The notes: generated by a model not told the origin, from the letters alone. A DNA stretch of 62,462 nt from Eubacteriales bacterium (GCA_030526665.1 JAUNCI010000008.1:1-62462); one strand, 5' to 3'. Positions 53,365 through 62,462 are shown, counted from the first letter of the stretch. A program made the numbers and translations.

Positions 53365-53373
53365 TGTTATACT
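53365..53373 (+). promoter_or_regulatory. Extended -10 promoter of the SH3-repeat gene
   Basis: TGTTATACT, an extended -10 element, about 58 bases upstream of the start codon; no good -35 is visible. Confidence 0.5.
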
Positions 53374-53431
53374 ATAAACAACAAATCCAGAGGAAATTTG
53401 CAAATGTTATTTATGTATGGAGGGTTATCAA

Positions 53432-54427
53432 ATGAAAGAGAGACAGCTGACATCCAGAGGATTGAAAATGCTGCAGGCAGCGATTTTATTCGCGTTTGTG
53501 CTTGCATGTGTAGTGGGATTTAAAGCAGTAAATGTAAAAGCGGGAACGATGTATACCGTAAGCGTGCAGAGCGGATATCTTGCATTGAGAACAGCGCCTG
53601 CTTATGATGACAGCAATGAAATCGGAAAACTTTATTCCGGAGATCAGGTAGAAGCAACAGGTGGATATAGCGGAAAATATTTATGGGTATATTCTTCCAA
53701 GCTTGGTAAATCCGGCTATGTAAACGGAGACTATCTGATTGGTGCAGGTTCTTCTGTATCAGGTGCATCTTATACGGTAAGAGTAGCGAGCGGATATCTT
53801 GCACTGAGAACAGCACCTTCCTATAATTCAAGCAACGAAATCGGAGAACTTTATTCCGGAGATACCGTACAGATTGCCGGTTCAACAAGCGGAAAATATG
53901 TATGGGTATATTCTCCGAAGCTTAACAAACAGGGCTATGTAAACGGGGATTATCTGGTAGGTTACAATGGGGGATCTTCCGGTAATAATTATTCTTCTTA
54001 TGCATCCTACACGGTAAGCGTAGCGAGCGGATATCTTGCACTGAGAACGGCACCTTCCTATAATTCAAGCAATGAAATCGGAGCACTTTATTCCGGTGAA
54101 ACTGTATATGTAGTTGGTGGCACAAGCGGATCTTATGTATGGGTATATTCTCCGAAACTTGGCAGAGAAGGCTATGTAAACGGAGATTATCTGGTTGGAT
54201 ACAGAGGCGGCAGCTCTTCTAAATATTCGAAATCCTATACAGTAAGCGTAGCGAGTGGATATCTTGCACTGAGAACGGCACCTTCTTACAGTACAAGCAA
54301 TGAAATCGGAGCACTTTATTCCGGTGAAACCGTATATGCAGCAGGCGGATACAGTGGAGAATATCTGTGGGTATATTCTCCAAAACTCGGAAGAGAAGGT
54401 TACGTAAATGCAAACTATCTTTATTAA
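53432..54427 (+). CDS. Exported protein with four SH3b repeats
   Basis: A 331-residue exported protein. After a signal peptide (GLKMLQAAILFAFVLACVVGF) it consists only of four bacterial SH3 (SH3_3) domains of about 60-65 residues joined by Ser/Gly-rich linkers. Each reads SGYLALRTAPSYNSSNEIG, then LYSGETVYVVGG and YVWVYSPKLGREGYVNGDYL. Such domains bind peptidoglycan or other wall polymers. There is no enzymatic domain. The repeats are nearly identical at the DNA level, a sign of recent duplication or gene conversion. The ATG at 53417 precedes the GGAGGG, so the ATG at 53432 is used. A strong terminator follows. Confidence 0.9.
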   Translation: MKERQLTSRGLKMLQAAILFAFVLACVVGFKAVNVKAGTMYTVSVQSGYLALRTAPAYDDSNEIGKLYSGDQVEATGGYSGKYLWVYSSKLGKSGYVNGDYLIGAGSSVSGASYTVRVASGYLALRTAPSYNSSNEIGELYSGDTVQIAGSTSGKYVWVYSPKLNKQGYVNGDYLVGYNGGSSGNNYSSYASYTVSVASGYLALRTAPSYNSSNEIGALYSGETVYVVGGTSGSYVWVYSPKLGREGYVNGDYLVGYRGGSSSKYSKSYTVSVASGYLALRTAPSYSTSNEIGALYSGETVYAAGGYSGEYLWVYSPKLGREGYVNANYLY

Positions 54428-54465
54428 ATAACTGTGCGACAGATTAATAAATGAAAATAACAATA

Positions 54466-54511
54466 CGGCCCGACATTTTCGATATAATCGTAAATGTCGG
54501 GCTGTTTTTTT
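54466..54511 (+). terminator. Intrinsic terminator after the SH3-repeat gene
   Basis: An 11-bp stem (GCCCGACATTT / AAATGTCGGGC), extended by C-G and G-T pairs, with seven T residues. Confidence 0.92.
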
Positions 54512-54622
54512 GATTTTTGATGGTGTATACTTAGCTTCAATGGGCTTTATGGAGCCAATGAGCTGCATGCCTGCGAGTGAAAAAATAATTGGATAGGATG
54601 AAATTAAAGGACACAAAATCAA

Positions 54623-56125
54623 ATGAGTAATAAAAATAGAAAAAAAATGAGAACGCAATCAGTAAGTACATCCATGAACAGAATCTGTGGATATTTGTTT
54701 TTTGCTGCTATTACAATGATTATGCCGTTTTATTATGAGAATAAATATTTCAATATGCTGCAGGCAAAAGGTCATGTGATTCAGTTCCTGGTTTGTACAT
54801 TGCTTCCAATAACGGCGATGATATATTTGCTTGGCTGTGCTATGGATTATAAAAAGAAAGAGTTGACAGCATGGAATTGGAAAAATTGCAATTATATGGA
54901 TATGGCACTGACAATGTTTGGAATTGCAACGCTCGTCTCCTGGTTAGGGTGTAAAGATCGGGATACCTCTTTGTGGGGAATGAAAGTCTGGTGTGTCGGT
55001 GCGGCAATTCTGGTTGGACTGGTATTGTTTTACTGGTTTTCCTCCAGATCATTATATTTAACGGAATATACATGGATACCGGTAGGAATCGTGAATGGAA
55101 TTATTTTTACGATCAGTATCTATCATTCGGCAGGGGTTGATCTGCTGGGAATGCATGAGCGTATTGTTGAAAAGCAATACTATACATATATATCGACAAT
55201 CGGAAATATTAACTGGTTTTCCGGATATCTGTGCCTGCTGGTTCCGCTGTTTATCGTATTGTTTTTAAATAGTGAAAAAAGAATGCTGACCATTTTTTAT
55301 TTTATTATCAGCAGTCTGGCAATGGTCAATATCGTTTTGTGTGCGAGTGACAGTGTGTTTGTCGGAATCGGAAGCTGTCTGTTTTTCTTTGTTCCCTATA
55401 TGCTGGGAAAAGAACAGAGAATACGAAGAGGTTTCCTGGTCATCGCGACATACGGTATCAGCCTTTCAATTGTTAATTTTGCCCCCTGCTTTGCTGCCAA
55501 AAAAGAGACTATGGATGGTGTTGCGGCAAGTGTATTATCACCGGACATTGCATTTCCTTTTGTGGGAATCGGAGTATTAGGCTATATAGCGGTAAGGCTC
55601 TGGTGGAAAAAACTGAATGAGAAAACAATACAGCGCATCGTATACATCATTGACGGAATATTATTGATTACGATTATAGGAATGCTTATTTATAATATTT
55701 CAATTTTTGACGATAAATGGGGGACAAAACGTGGATTGATCTGGAAAGAATCGATTCGCGCGTTTGGAACTTTTGATTTCAGAGAAAAATTATTTGGAAT
55801 CGGACCTGAGATGCTCGGAAATTGTTATAGAGGAATTCGTGATAAATTTACGTATCAGGTACTGTGTGCACATAGTGAATTTCTTCAGTTTTTATTATCG
55901 GTCGGATTGGTTGGCGCAGGTTCCTGGATCGCGATGTGGATAGGGCTTCTCACAGAATATTTTCGCAGAAAAATCTGGAAAACAGATCGAATTGTGCTTT
56001 TTTTGCCACTGGCTGCATATATGGGACAATCTTTTTTCAACAGTCCGATGGCATTGACTATATCGATGCTGTTTGTTATGCTGGCATGCTATCGCAGCAC
56101 AGAGGATGCTTGCAAGCCTATATAA
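54623..56125 (+). CDS. O-antigen-ligase / polymerase-like membrane protein
   Basis: A 500-residue membrane protein with about ten to twelve helices. Signs of the O-antigen ligase/Wzy group are TYISTIGNINWFSGYLCLLV in the middle, then, in the large loop, GTKRGLIWKESIRAFG, KLFGIGPEML and a conserved CAHSEFLQFLLSVGLVG with the likely catalytic His and Glu. These proteins join or polymerise lipid-linked glycans outside the membrane. AAAGGA lies 12 bases before the ATG. The neighbouring oxidoreductase and GtrA-like genes also suggest envelope polysaccharide work. The glycan is unknown. Confidence 0.75.
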   Translation: MSNKNRKKMRTQSVSTSMNRICGYLFFAAITMIMPFYYENKYFNMLQAKGHVIQFLVCTLLPITAMIYLLGCAMDYKKKELTAWNWKNCNYMDMALTMFGIATLVSWLGCKDRDTSLWGMKVWCVGAAILVGLVLFYWFSSRSLYLTEYTWIPVGIVNGIIFTISIYHSAGVDLLGMHERIVEKQYYTYISTIGNINWFSGYLCLLVPLFIVLFLNSEKRMLTIFYFIISSLAMVNIVLCASDSVFVGIGSCLFFFVPYMLGKEQRIRRGFLVIATYGISLSIVNFAPCFAAKKETMDGVAASVLSPDIAFPFVGIGVLGYIAVRLWWKKLNEKTIQRIVYIIDGILLITIIGMLIYNISIFDDKWGTKRGLIWKESIRAFGTFDFREKLFGIGPEMLGNCYRGIRDKFTYQVLCAHSEFLQFLLSVGLVGAGSWIAMWIGLLTEYFRRKIWKTDRIVLFLPLAAYMGQSFFNSPMALTISMLFVMLACYRSTEDACKPI

Positions 56126-56279
56126 TATAAGTTATAATAAAATTTAACGTAAAAATTGCGTTAAGTGAGTTTGATTTAAATATCCAAATCATAATATAGC
56201 AGATGTAAAATGACTACCACTTCTAAATGTAGTGTAGGTGGTGAGCAACAATTAGTTAAGAAAGGATGAAGGACTTTAT

Positions 56280-57848
56280 ATGGCAGATAAGAAAAAAATA
56301 ATTATCATCGGTGCCGGTCCTGCCGGAGTTACCGCTGGTTATGAGGCATTAAAAAAAGATCCTAATCTGGATGTCAAAATTTTAGAAGAAACACAGGAAA
56401 TCGGTGGTATTTCCAGAACTGTAAAGTACAATGGACATCGTATGGATATCGGAGGACATCGCTTTTTCTCCAAAGATGAGCGAGTGACAAAATGGTGGCA
56501 GGATATGATGCCAATGCAGGGAAAACCATCCTTTGATGACATCAAACTAAATCGTACGATCGAATGTGCACCGGAAGGACCGGACCCGGAAAAAGAAGAC
56601 CGCGTTATGCTGAAACGCCGCAGAATTTCCAGAATTTACTACAAAAAGAAATTCTTTGACTATCCGGTAAAAATGAACGCAAACACAATTAAAAATATGG
56701 GATTTTTGACAACGATGGAATCCGGCTTCAGTTATCTGGCGTCCACCGTTCATAAACTTCCGGAAGACTCTCTCGAGAATTTCTATATCAATCGTTTTGG
56801 GCGTAAGCTTTACTCAATGTTCTTCGAAGGATATACAGAAAAATTGTGGGGCAGACATCCGAAGGAAATTTCCGCAGACTGGGGTGCACAGCGTGTAAAA
56901 GGACTTTCCATTCTGGCAATCATCAAGGATATGTGCTCCAAAGTACTGCCAAACAATAAAAATCGTAAAGTTGAAACTTCTCTGATCGAAGAATACAGCT
57001 ATCCGAAATTCGGTCCGGGACAGCTTTGGGAGACCGCCGCGTCTGAGTTTGAAAAAATGGGCGGTGTTATTCAGAAAAACAGCCGTGTTACCGGGATTAA
57101 AACGGAAAACGGAATGGTAAAATCGGTAATTTACAATCGGGATGGTGCGCTTTGCGAAGAAGAGGCAGACATTGTAATATCTTCTATGCCATTGAAGGAT
57201 CTTGTTGCAGGAATGAATGATGTGCCGGAGAATATTGGTAAGATTGCAGAAGGATTGCCATATCGTGATTTTGTGACGGTTGGTTTATTGCTGAACAAAC
57301 TGGCACTGAAAAATGAGACAAAACTTTCAACACTTGGAAATATTGTACCGGACTGCTGGATCTATGTTCAGGATGCCGGAGTAAAACTTGGAAGAATTCA
57401 GATTTTTAATAACTGGTCACCATATCTGGTTGCGGATCCGGAACATACTGTCTGGATCGGTCTCGAGTATTTCTGTACAGAAGGTGATAAATACTGGAGA
57501 GGCTCTGAGGAAACCTGGGTAAAACATGGTATCAAAGAATTGAAAAAAATGGGTGTCATTGACAAAGATGCGGAAATCTTAGATTCTCACTATGAAAAGG
57601 TGAAAAAAGCATATCCGGCATATTTTGATACCTATTCAGAAATTGACTCTTTGATTGAATATCTGAATGGCTTTGAAAATCTCTACTGTGTTGGACGAAA
57701 TGGTCAGCATCGATACAACAATATGGACCATTCCATGGCTACTGCTTTTGAAGCGATCCGCAGCATTACAGAAGGAAGCGGCAGAAAAGATAATGTATGG
57801 AATGTGAACACAGATAAAGAATATCACGAAGAGAAAAAAGAAGCATGA
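56280..57848 (+). CDS. FAD-dependent oxidoreductase, protoporphyrinogen-oxidase/mutase-like
   Basis: A 522-residue flavoprotein. The N-terminal dinucleotide-binding motif is [17 protein letters not shown], followed by [25 protein letters not shown], a pattern shared with UDP-galactopyranose mutases and related amine-oxidase-fold enzymes. [21 protein letters not shown] and the C-terminal [17 protein letters not shown] are typical of the branch found beside GtrA-like proteins in glycan loci. Likely role: flavin-dependent isomerisation or oxidation of a sugar nucleotide or polyprenyl-linked sugar. The GtrA-like gene overlaps its stop by 4 bases (ATGA). The 154-base upstream gap has a TTAACG/CGTTAA inverted repeat but no clear terminator. 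Confidence 0.85.
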   Translation: MADKKKIIIIGAGPAGVTAGYEALKKDPNLDVKILEETQEIGGISRTVKYNGHRMDIGGHRFFSKDERVTKWWQDMMPMQGKPSFDDIKLNRTIECAPEGPDPEKEDRVMLKRRRISRIYYKKKFFDYPVKMNANTIKNMGFLTTMESGFSYLASTVHKLPEDSLENFYINRFGRKLYSMFFEGYTEKLWGRHPKEISADWGAQRVKGLSILAIIKDMCSKVLPNNKNRKVETSLIEEYSYPKFGPGQLWETAASEFEKMGGVIQKNSRVTGIKTENGMVKSVIYNRDGALCEEEADIVISSMPLKDLVAGMNDVPENIGKIAEGLPYRDFVTVGLLLNKLALKNETKLSTLGNIVPDCWIYVQDAGVKLGRIQIFNNWSPYLVADPEHTVWIGLEYFCTEGDKYWRGSEETWVKHGIKELKKMGVIDKDAEILDSHYEKVKKAYPAYFDTYSEIDSLIEYLNGFENLYCVGRNGQHRYNNMDHSMATAFEAIRSITEGSGRKDNVWNVNTDKEYHEEKKEA

Positions 57849-58276
57849 ATGAAAAGAAAACAAACCAGAATCTGATTCAAAAACTTTGGTCAAACCGGGA
57901 ATTGAGAAATCTGTTTCTGTATCTGATCGTAGGTGGGCTTGCAACAATCGTTGAGTGGGCATGCTTCTGGGTATTTGACTCAAAATTTGGCATTCACTAT
58001 ATGATCGCAACCGCGCTTGCCTTTGTCTTTTCTACATTTGCAAACTGGCTTTTCGGACGTTTACTTGTTTTTCAAAAACGCGAAAACTTCAGTGTCTGGA
58101 AAGAACTTGCCGCAATCTATGCTACAAGTATCGGAGGATTACTTTTTAATCTGGCGATTATGTATGTGCTGGTAGAATGGGTACATGTGGGAAACATGAT
58201 TGCAAAGATCATTGCTACCGGAATTGTATTTATCTATAATTATGTGATTCGAAAAGTTTTGATTTATAAGCAGTGA
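57845..58276 (+). CDS. GtrA-like membrane protein
   Basis: A 143-residue membrane protein with four helices, the size and layout of the GtrA/DPMS flippase-associated family. [41 protein letters not shown] and [20 protein letters not shown] are the family signatures. GtrA proteins help move polyprenyl-phosphate-linked sugars across the membrane or support the glycosyltransferase. It is translationally coupled to the upstream oxidoreductase. A strong terminator follows. Confidence 0.9.
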   Translation: MNEKKTNQNLIQKLWSNRELRNLFLYLIVGGLATIVEWACFWVFDSKFGIHYMIATALAFVFSTFANWLFGRLLVFQKRENFSVWKELAAIYATSIGGLLFNLAIMYVLVEWVHVGNMIAKIIATGIVFIYNYVIRKVLIYKQ

Positions 58277-58309
58277 TGAGTCGGATTTTATAAATTTAAA
58301 AGATGAATA

Positions 58310-58370
58310 AAGGGTTCGAATTTATATAACAAAAACAGAAGTTTTTGAAGTATAAACTCGAACCCTTTTT
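58310..58370 (+). terminator. Long-stem terminator between convergent genes
   Basis: AAGGGTTCGAATTTATA pairs with TATAAACTCGAACCCTT (one mismatch), with an inner AAAAAC/GTTTTT pairing, and runs into six T residues on the plus strand. It stops the GtrA transcript and may also serve the minus-strand cupin gene. A second inverted repeat, ATAACAGGAAA/TTTCCTGTTAT (58373-58399), overlaps the cupin stop codon. Confidence 0.85.
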
Positions 58371-58395
58371 CTATAACAGGAAATTATGTTTCCTG

Positions 58396-58746
58396 TTATG
58401 CGTGAAGAATCAGTGCAACAAGTTCAACGACTTCCTCGGAAGGGTTGGAAATGCAATGGCCGGATCCCGGAGGACAGATCGTCACATCACCTTCGCTTAC
58501 AGGAACTTCGGTTCCGTTATCATTATAAATCGCATTTCCTTTGATAATATAGAAAAGTTCACTTTCATTTTCATGCACATGATAACCGATGCCGCATCCC
58601 GGTTTTAATGTGATTTTTGAGAATAAACGCCCTTTGTTGTTTAATTCCTCTGCGGAGCCAATGAAATTTGTAATTTCAACGGTACCTGCACCATCACGCA
58701 TATGTTCACGATATTCTTTTGTACAATTTTCAGCTTTTCTGATCAT
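58396..58746 (-). CDS. Cupin-domain protein
   Basis: A 116-residue single-domain cupin. Motif 1 is PGCGIGYHVHENESELFYIIKG with the His-His-Glu metal ligands, and motif 2 is PPGSGHCISNPS with the third His. Function in this family is diverse (enzymes, binding proteins) and cannot be fixed. It is transcribed away from the iron-type alcohol dehydrogenase gene, with promoters facing apart in a shared 192-base gap. GGAGGA precedes the ATG. Confidence 0.9.
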   Translation of the reverse strand: MIRKAENCTKEYREHMRDGAGTVEITNFIGSAEELNNKGRLFSKITLKPGCGIGYHVHENESELFYIIKGNAIYNDNGTEVPVSEGDVTICPPGSGHCISNPSEEVVELVALILHA

Positions 58747-58804
58747 GAGAAAATCCTCCGTTTTCTGATATTAGGTATCTGATTGATACATTTTATATGA
58801 ATTC

Positions 58805-58833
58805 AGTATACCGAGAATAGAAGCTCTTTGCAA
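58805..58833 (-). promoter_or_regulatory. Promoter of the cupin gene
   Basis: On the minus strand: TTGCAA (-35, plus 58828-58833), a 17-base spacer and TATACT (-10, plus 58805-58810). Confidence 0.65.
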
Positions 58834-58844
58834 GTTGCTCAAAG

Positions 58845-58873
58845 TTGATTTTGCCTACTGATTGGGATATAAT
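58845..58873 (+). promoter_or_regulatory. Promoter of the alcohol dehydrogenase gene
   Basis: TTGATT (58845-58850), a 17-base spacer and TATAAT (58868-58873). Its -35 box is 11 bases from that of the divergent cupin promoter, so one bound regulator could affect both. Confidence 0.65.
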
Positions 58874-58938
58874 GAACACCACAAAACGACATTATTTTGA
58901 ATAAAAAAACATCATGAAAGCGATGGGAGAATAATCAT

Positions 58939-60057
58939 ATGAATATGAACCATTATATGCCGACAAAATTGATTACCGGCAAGGGGTGCGTGAAAAAGTC
59001 TGCAAAAAATATAGCGGAGCTGGGCAAAAAATGTCTGATTATCACCGGGAAGAATTCTGCAAAAGCCTGTGGCGCATTGGCGGATATTCAGGCAGTATTA
59101 CAGGAAAACGGTCAGAAATACAGAGTATTTGATGGAATTGGACAGAATCCCAAACTGTCAGATTGTATGAAAGCAGCTGAAATTGCAAGCGAAATGGGAG
59201 CGGATTTTCTGATTGGAATCGGAGGCGGTTCGCCTTTGGATGCAGCAAAATGTACGGCGGTACTTTCGGCAAATCCCGGAATGACACAGGAACAGCTGTA
59301 TGCGTTTGATTGGAAAAAAGATCCTTTGAAAATCATGTTGATTGGCACGACTGCAGGAACGGGAAGTGAAGTAACGAAGGTTTCCGTTATTACGAATCTG
59401 TCCGGAAAAAAGAAAAGTTTTCATCATGAAAAAGTATATCCGGTTCTTTCTTTTGGAGATCCGGCCTATACATTGACACTTTCGGAACAGTTTACAAAGT
59501 CTACTGCAATTGATGCGTTTGCACATTGTATGGAAAGTTATTTCAGCAAGGCAGCAAATGAAATCTCACAGTGCTATGCGGTCAGAGGAATTCGGATGCT
59601 GTTAAATCCATTCCGTGAAATGTGTATTATGGGTACCGGCGAACTGTCTTATGAGACAAGAGAGCTATTGTATAATGCTTCCATATATGGAGGACTTGCG
59701 ATAAACATTACAGGTACGACGTTTCCGCATACGATGGGATATCTTCTGACGGAAGAATTTCAGATTCCCCATGGAACTGCCTGTGCGGTTTTTCTTCCGG
59801 AATTTTATGAGTATAACAAAAAAACAGTTCCTGAATTAACTGCACAATTTCTCCGGGAAATCGGATGTACGGAAATTGAACTGTTGAGTTTGTTGAAAGG
59901 AATTACACCATCCTGCGAAATCGAAATTTCAGAGGAGATGATCGTGCAGGCACACAGTCGATGGATCGGAAACGGAAGTATTGCAAAATGCCAGGGGAAT
60001 CTGGAAGCTGATGAAGTAGATGCAATTCTGAGAAGACGTTTTGGCGCGAAAGCATAA
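58939..60057 (+). CDS. Iron-containing alcohol dehydrogenase
   Basis: A 372-residue NAD(P)-dependent group III alcohol dehydrogenase. The nucleotide-binding GIGGGSPLDAAK, the GTTAGTGSEVT loop, the metal-binding DAFAHCMESY (Asp and His) and two further His in FPHTMGYLL and QIPHGTACAV are all present, so it should be active. Substrate (ethanol, butanol, propanediol or other) is not predictable. It stands alone, divergent from the cupin gene. Downstream, GTTTTGA/TCAAAAC can form a small hairpin before the next gene. Confidence 0.93.
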   Translation: MNMNHYMPTKLITGKGCVKKSAKNIAELGKKCLIITGKNSAKACGALADIQAVLQENGQKYRVFDGIGQNPKLSDCMKAAEIASEMGADFLIGIGGGSPLDAAKCTAVLSANPGMTQEQLYAFDWKKDPLKIMLIGTTAGTGSEVTKVSVITNLSGKKKSFHHEKVYPVLSFGDPAYTLTLSEQFTKSTAIDAFAHCMESYFSKAANEISQCYAVRGIRMLLNPFREMCIMGTGELSYETRELLYNASIYGGLAINITGTTFPHTMGYLLTEEFQIPHGTACAVFLPEFYEYNKKTVPELTAQFLREIGCTEIELLSLLKGITPSCEIEISEEMIVQAHSRWIGNGSIAKCQGNLEADEVDAILRRRFGAKA

Positions 60058-60133
60058 AAAGGTGTTTTGAACCAATCTTGAACGGATGGATCAAAACCAT
60101 AAATATATAAATGAGATTGAATGGAGGGGGAGA

Positions 60134-61891
60134 ATGAAACAGTTTTGGAAGACGAATGAAAAAAGAATTTGTCTTACGATAGGTGGAATACTTGCATTTT
60201 TTCGAATTGCAATGTTATTGAGAACACCGATATATGCAATTGCAAATGCCATATACGATGACCAGCTTCTGGCAAAACTGGCAGAACATTTATTGCAGGG
60301 GGAATGGCTGGGACCATATAACAGCGTTACCCTGGTAAAAGGAATTTCATTTTCTGTATTTCTGGCGATGGCGAACCGGTTGGGAATTCCTTATTTACTT
60401 GCAGAAGGAACCGCTTACATAGTGGCAGTAATATTGTTTTTGTATGCGTTGAGAAAAGTGTTGAAAAATCAGTGGATCCGCTTAGCTGCCTTTGGCTTTT
60501 TGCTGTATTCACCATCGATGCTCTCTACTTTCACGGAACAGAGAGTATACAATATGGCATTGATTCCGACTGCGATTTTGCTTGTGGCAGCCGGTTGTAT
60601 CGGTATGTTTTATAGCTGCAGTGAGCAGAAAAAGGAGTTCTATGGATGGACAATACTGGAAGTAATTTCGTTTGTATTTTTCTGGCACCTTAGAAATGAA
60701 TCTATCTGGTACCTGCCATTTGTAATGGCAGCCTGTGGCTGCAGTGCATTTTGCATTGCCGTAAACTTTGGACGTAGAAAAAAAACGGTGCTGCGCTGTA
60801 TCTGCTGCCTGCTTCCATTTGTTGGAATCTATGCAAGCAACGAGATTATTGCGCAGATCAATGAGAATCATTATGGAGTCCATCTTGTAAATGATCGTTC
60901 GGAAGGTGCGGAAGCAGAACTTATGACTTTGCTGTTGTCGATTGATGAGGAAAAGTCGATTGCTGCAATGGGAGAGGATTATACTTATAAGAGCATGAAT
61001 AAACATTACAGCAAAAATGTGTGGATTCCCAGAGAAGTGATTGAGCTGGCAATGGAAAACAGTCCCACATTTGAAACGATTCACAAATACGTTTCCGAAT
61101 TGTACGAAGGAAAATGGAACAGTATGTCCACAAGCGTGAATGCGGTAATGGGAGATTCCTTTATATGGGCAATTCGAGAAGCAATGCTCAATGCCGGGTA
61201 CTATCATGAAAATGCGGTTGAGACAGAAGCGTTTTATCAAAGTGTTGTAGATGAATTGGAAGAAGCGTTTGAACAGGGACGTTTGGTAAAAGATGACAAA
61301 ATTCATTTGTCTGCATTGTCGAGAGGGATTTCCAAGGATGATATTCCTGAGATCGTGGAAGGAGTAAAAGCGGCCTTTGGGTCTCTGATTACGGAAGAGT
61401 ATACTTATGTGGGATTGCGAGATGCAGATGGGAATATAGAAGAAGTCAGATACTTTGAAGCACTTACCGGCGCACTTGCGGAGTATGGATATACATTAGG
61501 TATACAGGATTCGGAAATGTCATTTGGAAACCTGGTCGTACAGCGTTCAAACAAGATTATTCGAATATATCAAAAAACAGGCACTCTGCGATTTGTGGGA
61601 AGTATCATAGCATTTTTGATCTTAACCGTTATCCTGGTTAAAAGAATCAAAGAGAAAAAATTCTTTCTGATAGGAGAATGGCTGATTACGTTAGGAATGC
61701 TCGGCACGTTATTGCTGTTTACCAGTGCTGTAGTTACTTTCTCATCCTTCCTTGGCACGGTATTTGTGTATTACCATTATCTGACACCGGGGCTTGTTTT
61801 GATCGATATCATTGAAACATTGATGCTTTTTGGAGGACTGGATCAGCTTATTCGTTTTTGGCTGAACAAACGTCACACAGACCATAAATAA
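60134..61891 (+). CDS. Large membrane protein, GT-C glycosyltransferase-like
   Basis: A 585-residue protein with about nine hydrophobic helices and one large extracytoplasmic part. The first loop has NAIYDDQLLAKLAEHLLQGEW, and the Asp-Asp there recalls the DD motif of GT-C glycosyltransferases, which use polyprenyl-linked sugars. The soluble region lies between about 260 and 470, late in the chain but still followed by four helices, which is not the classical PMT layout. Hence function is uncertain. The frame opens at 60086, but the ATG at 60134 has GGAGGGGG before it. Its 3' end overlaps the convergent Fur-family gene by 44 bases. Confidence 0.75.
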   Translation: MKQFWKTNEKRICLTIGGILAFFRIAMLLRTPIYAIANAIYDDQLLAKLAEHLLQGEWLGPYNSVTLVKGISFSVFLAMANRLGIPYLLAEGTAYIVAVILFLYALRKVLKNQWIRLAAFGFLLYSPSMLSTFTEQRVYNMALIPTAILLVAAGCIGMFYSCSEQKKEFYGWTILEVISFVFFWHLRNESIWYLPFVMAACGCSAFCIAVNFGRRKKTVLRCICCLLPFVGIYASNEIIAQINENHYGVHLVNDRSEGAEAELMTLLLSIDEEKSIAAMGEDYTYKSMNKHYSKNVWIPREVIELAMENSPTFETIHKYVSELYEGKWNSMSTSVNAVMGDSFIWAIREAMLNAGYYHENAVETEAFYQSVVDELEEAFEQGRLVKDDKIHLSALSRGISKDDIPEIVEGVKAAFGSLITEEYTYVGLRDADGNIEEVRYFEALTGALAEYGYTLGIQDSEMSFGNLVVQRSNKIIRIYQKTGTLRFVGSIIAFLILTVILVKRIKEKKFFLIGEWLITLGMLGTLLLFTSAVVTFSSFLGTVFVYYHYLTPGLVLIDIIETLMLFGGLDQLIRFWLNKRHTDHK

Positions 61892-62261
61892 TAGAATTTT
61901 TGCATTGAATAGCGAAATGGTGATGGCTTTTTACGTGGGAAGAAATTTCTTCCATGAAGTGACAGTCCATATGAATCACGCGGCCGCAGGCAGTACATTT
62001 TAAATGCAGATGATCCTCACAGTGAGAATCATTCTGTACGTATTGAAAAACAGCTTTTTTACCCTTTTCATCGACGTATTTGATAATGTTTCCATCGGCA
62101 ATGAGTTTATCTAAGTACCGATAGATCGTTGTCAGATTCACGTCGTGATCAATTGATTTTAAATATGCAGAGATATCAGAAACAGTGACAGTTTTGTCAC
62201 TGTTTTTTTGTAGAAAAGTGAGGATGTTTTTGCGGCTAGAGGTTGCGTATGAAGTTTTCAT
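61848..62261 (-). CDS. Fur-family metal-responsive repressor
   Basis: A 137-residue regulator of the Fur/Zur/PerR family. A winged-helix domain (ATSSRKNILTFLQKNSDKTV, DVNLTTIYRYLDKLIADGNI) is followed by the dimerisation domain. That domain has HLHLKCTACGRVIHMDC and a second CDVC pair (a structural zinc site), and metal-binding His in SHHHF. Which metal it senses is not clear from sequence; the His-rich regulatory site is compatible with Zur or Fur. The frame extends to 62315, but MKTSYATSSRKN with AAAGGA before it is the likely start. Three direct repeats lie upstream. Confidence 0.88.
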   Translation of the reverse strand: MKTSYATSSRKNILTFLQKNSDKTVTVSDISAYLKSIDHDVNLTTIYRYLDKLIADGNIIKYVDEKGKKAVFQYVQNDSHCEDHLHLKCTACGRVIHMDCHFMEEISSHVKSHHHFAIQCKNSIIYGLCDVCSAKNE

Positions 62262-62296
62262 GTTGGGGTCCTTTCTATGGGATGATAAATGCTTGC

Positions 62297-62401
62297 GAAT
62301 GTGAAAGCTCTGCATAGGGAGTATAGATTGCTATGAATGTGAAAGCCCTGCATAGGGTTATAGATTTATAGATTGTTATAAATATGAAAGCTCTGCATAG
62401 G
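62297..62401. repeat. Three direct repeats upstream of the Fur-family gene
   Basis: The unit GAATGTGAAAGCTCTGCATAGG occurs at 62297-62318, with near copies at 62335-62356 and 62380-62401 (one and two changes). The stretches between also resemble each other (TATAGATTGCTAT, TATAGATTGTTAT), so this is a degenerate tandem array rather than a CRISPR. They lie in the promoter region of the regulator gene. Confidence 0.65.
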
Positions 62402-62462
62402 CTTATGCGCAAACCTTTGCAACGCGCTTGCAAACTAAGTTTAAGAAACACTATATAAAATC

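Noticed and set aside
62297-62401. CRISPR array
   Set aside because: Only three units, the intervening stretches resemble each other, spacing is uneven and no cas genes are present.

Overview
The window looks like a chromosomal segment of a low-GC Gram-positive gut anaerobe, most likely a member of the Lachnospiraceae (Clostridia). The reasons are the RpoB/RpoC/EF-G/EF-Tu sequences, strong AGGAGG-type ribosome binding sites, several genes for exported proteins with long acidic N-termini, and an ECF-type vitamin transporter. No rRNA, tRNA, insertion sequence, prophage or CRISPR array was seen.

Layout. (1) 1-17.3 kb: rpoB (5' end outside the window) and rpoC, then a Ser/Thr kinase - PP2C phosphatase - unknown gene block and a convergent cell-wall amidase, then the str operon rpsL-rpsG-fusA-tuf with its own promoters and structured leaders. 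(2) 17.3-24.1 kb: an EamA permease, a small exported protein, a TPP-riboswitch operon for uptake of thiamine or a thiamine precursor (thiamine-binding protein, permease, THI5-like binding protein, ATPase), and an EIIC-like membrane protein next to the niacin-responsive repressor NiaR. (3) 24.2-28.3 kb: a surface serine hydrolase with Fn3-like repeats, a nitroreductase fused to a RelA/SpoT-type hydrolase domain, and a NUDIX hydrolase.

(4) 28.4-53.3 kb is the most unusual part. A minus-strand pair (TIM-barrel enzyme and leaderless leucine-rich-repeat protein) sits behind a canonical cobalamin riboswitch. Divergently, two transcription units each begin with a strong promoter, a second, shorter cobalamin-riboswitch-like RNA and an intrinsic terminator. 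The first unit encodes two large exported proteins with GLUG, transcobalamin-like (DUF4430) and Fn3-like domains. The second encodes a membrane-anchored FecR-DUF4430 protein, a membrane-anchored alpha-toroid (prenyltransferase/intrinsic-factor-like) protein, a complete ECF transporter with two EcfT subunits, an HD hydrolase and a serine hydrolase. Taken together this reads as a corrinoid (vitamin B12) capture and import system. The two folds that make up human intrinsic factor/transcobalamin are here split over neighbouring surface proteins that feed an ECF importer. Ligand specificity is inferred, not shown.

(5) 53.4-62.5 kb: an SH3-repeat exported protein, an envelope-polysaccharide group (O-antigen-ligase-like protein, FAD-dependent oxidoreductase, GtrA-like protein), divergent cupin and iron-type alcohol dehydrogenase genes, a large GT-C-like membrane protein, and a Fur-family regulator whose upstream region carries three direct repeats.
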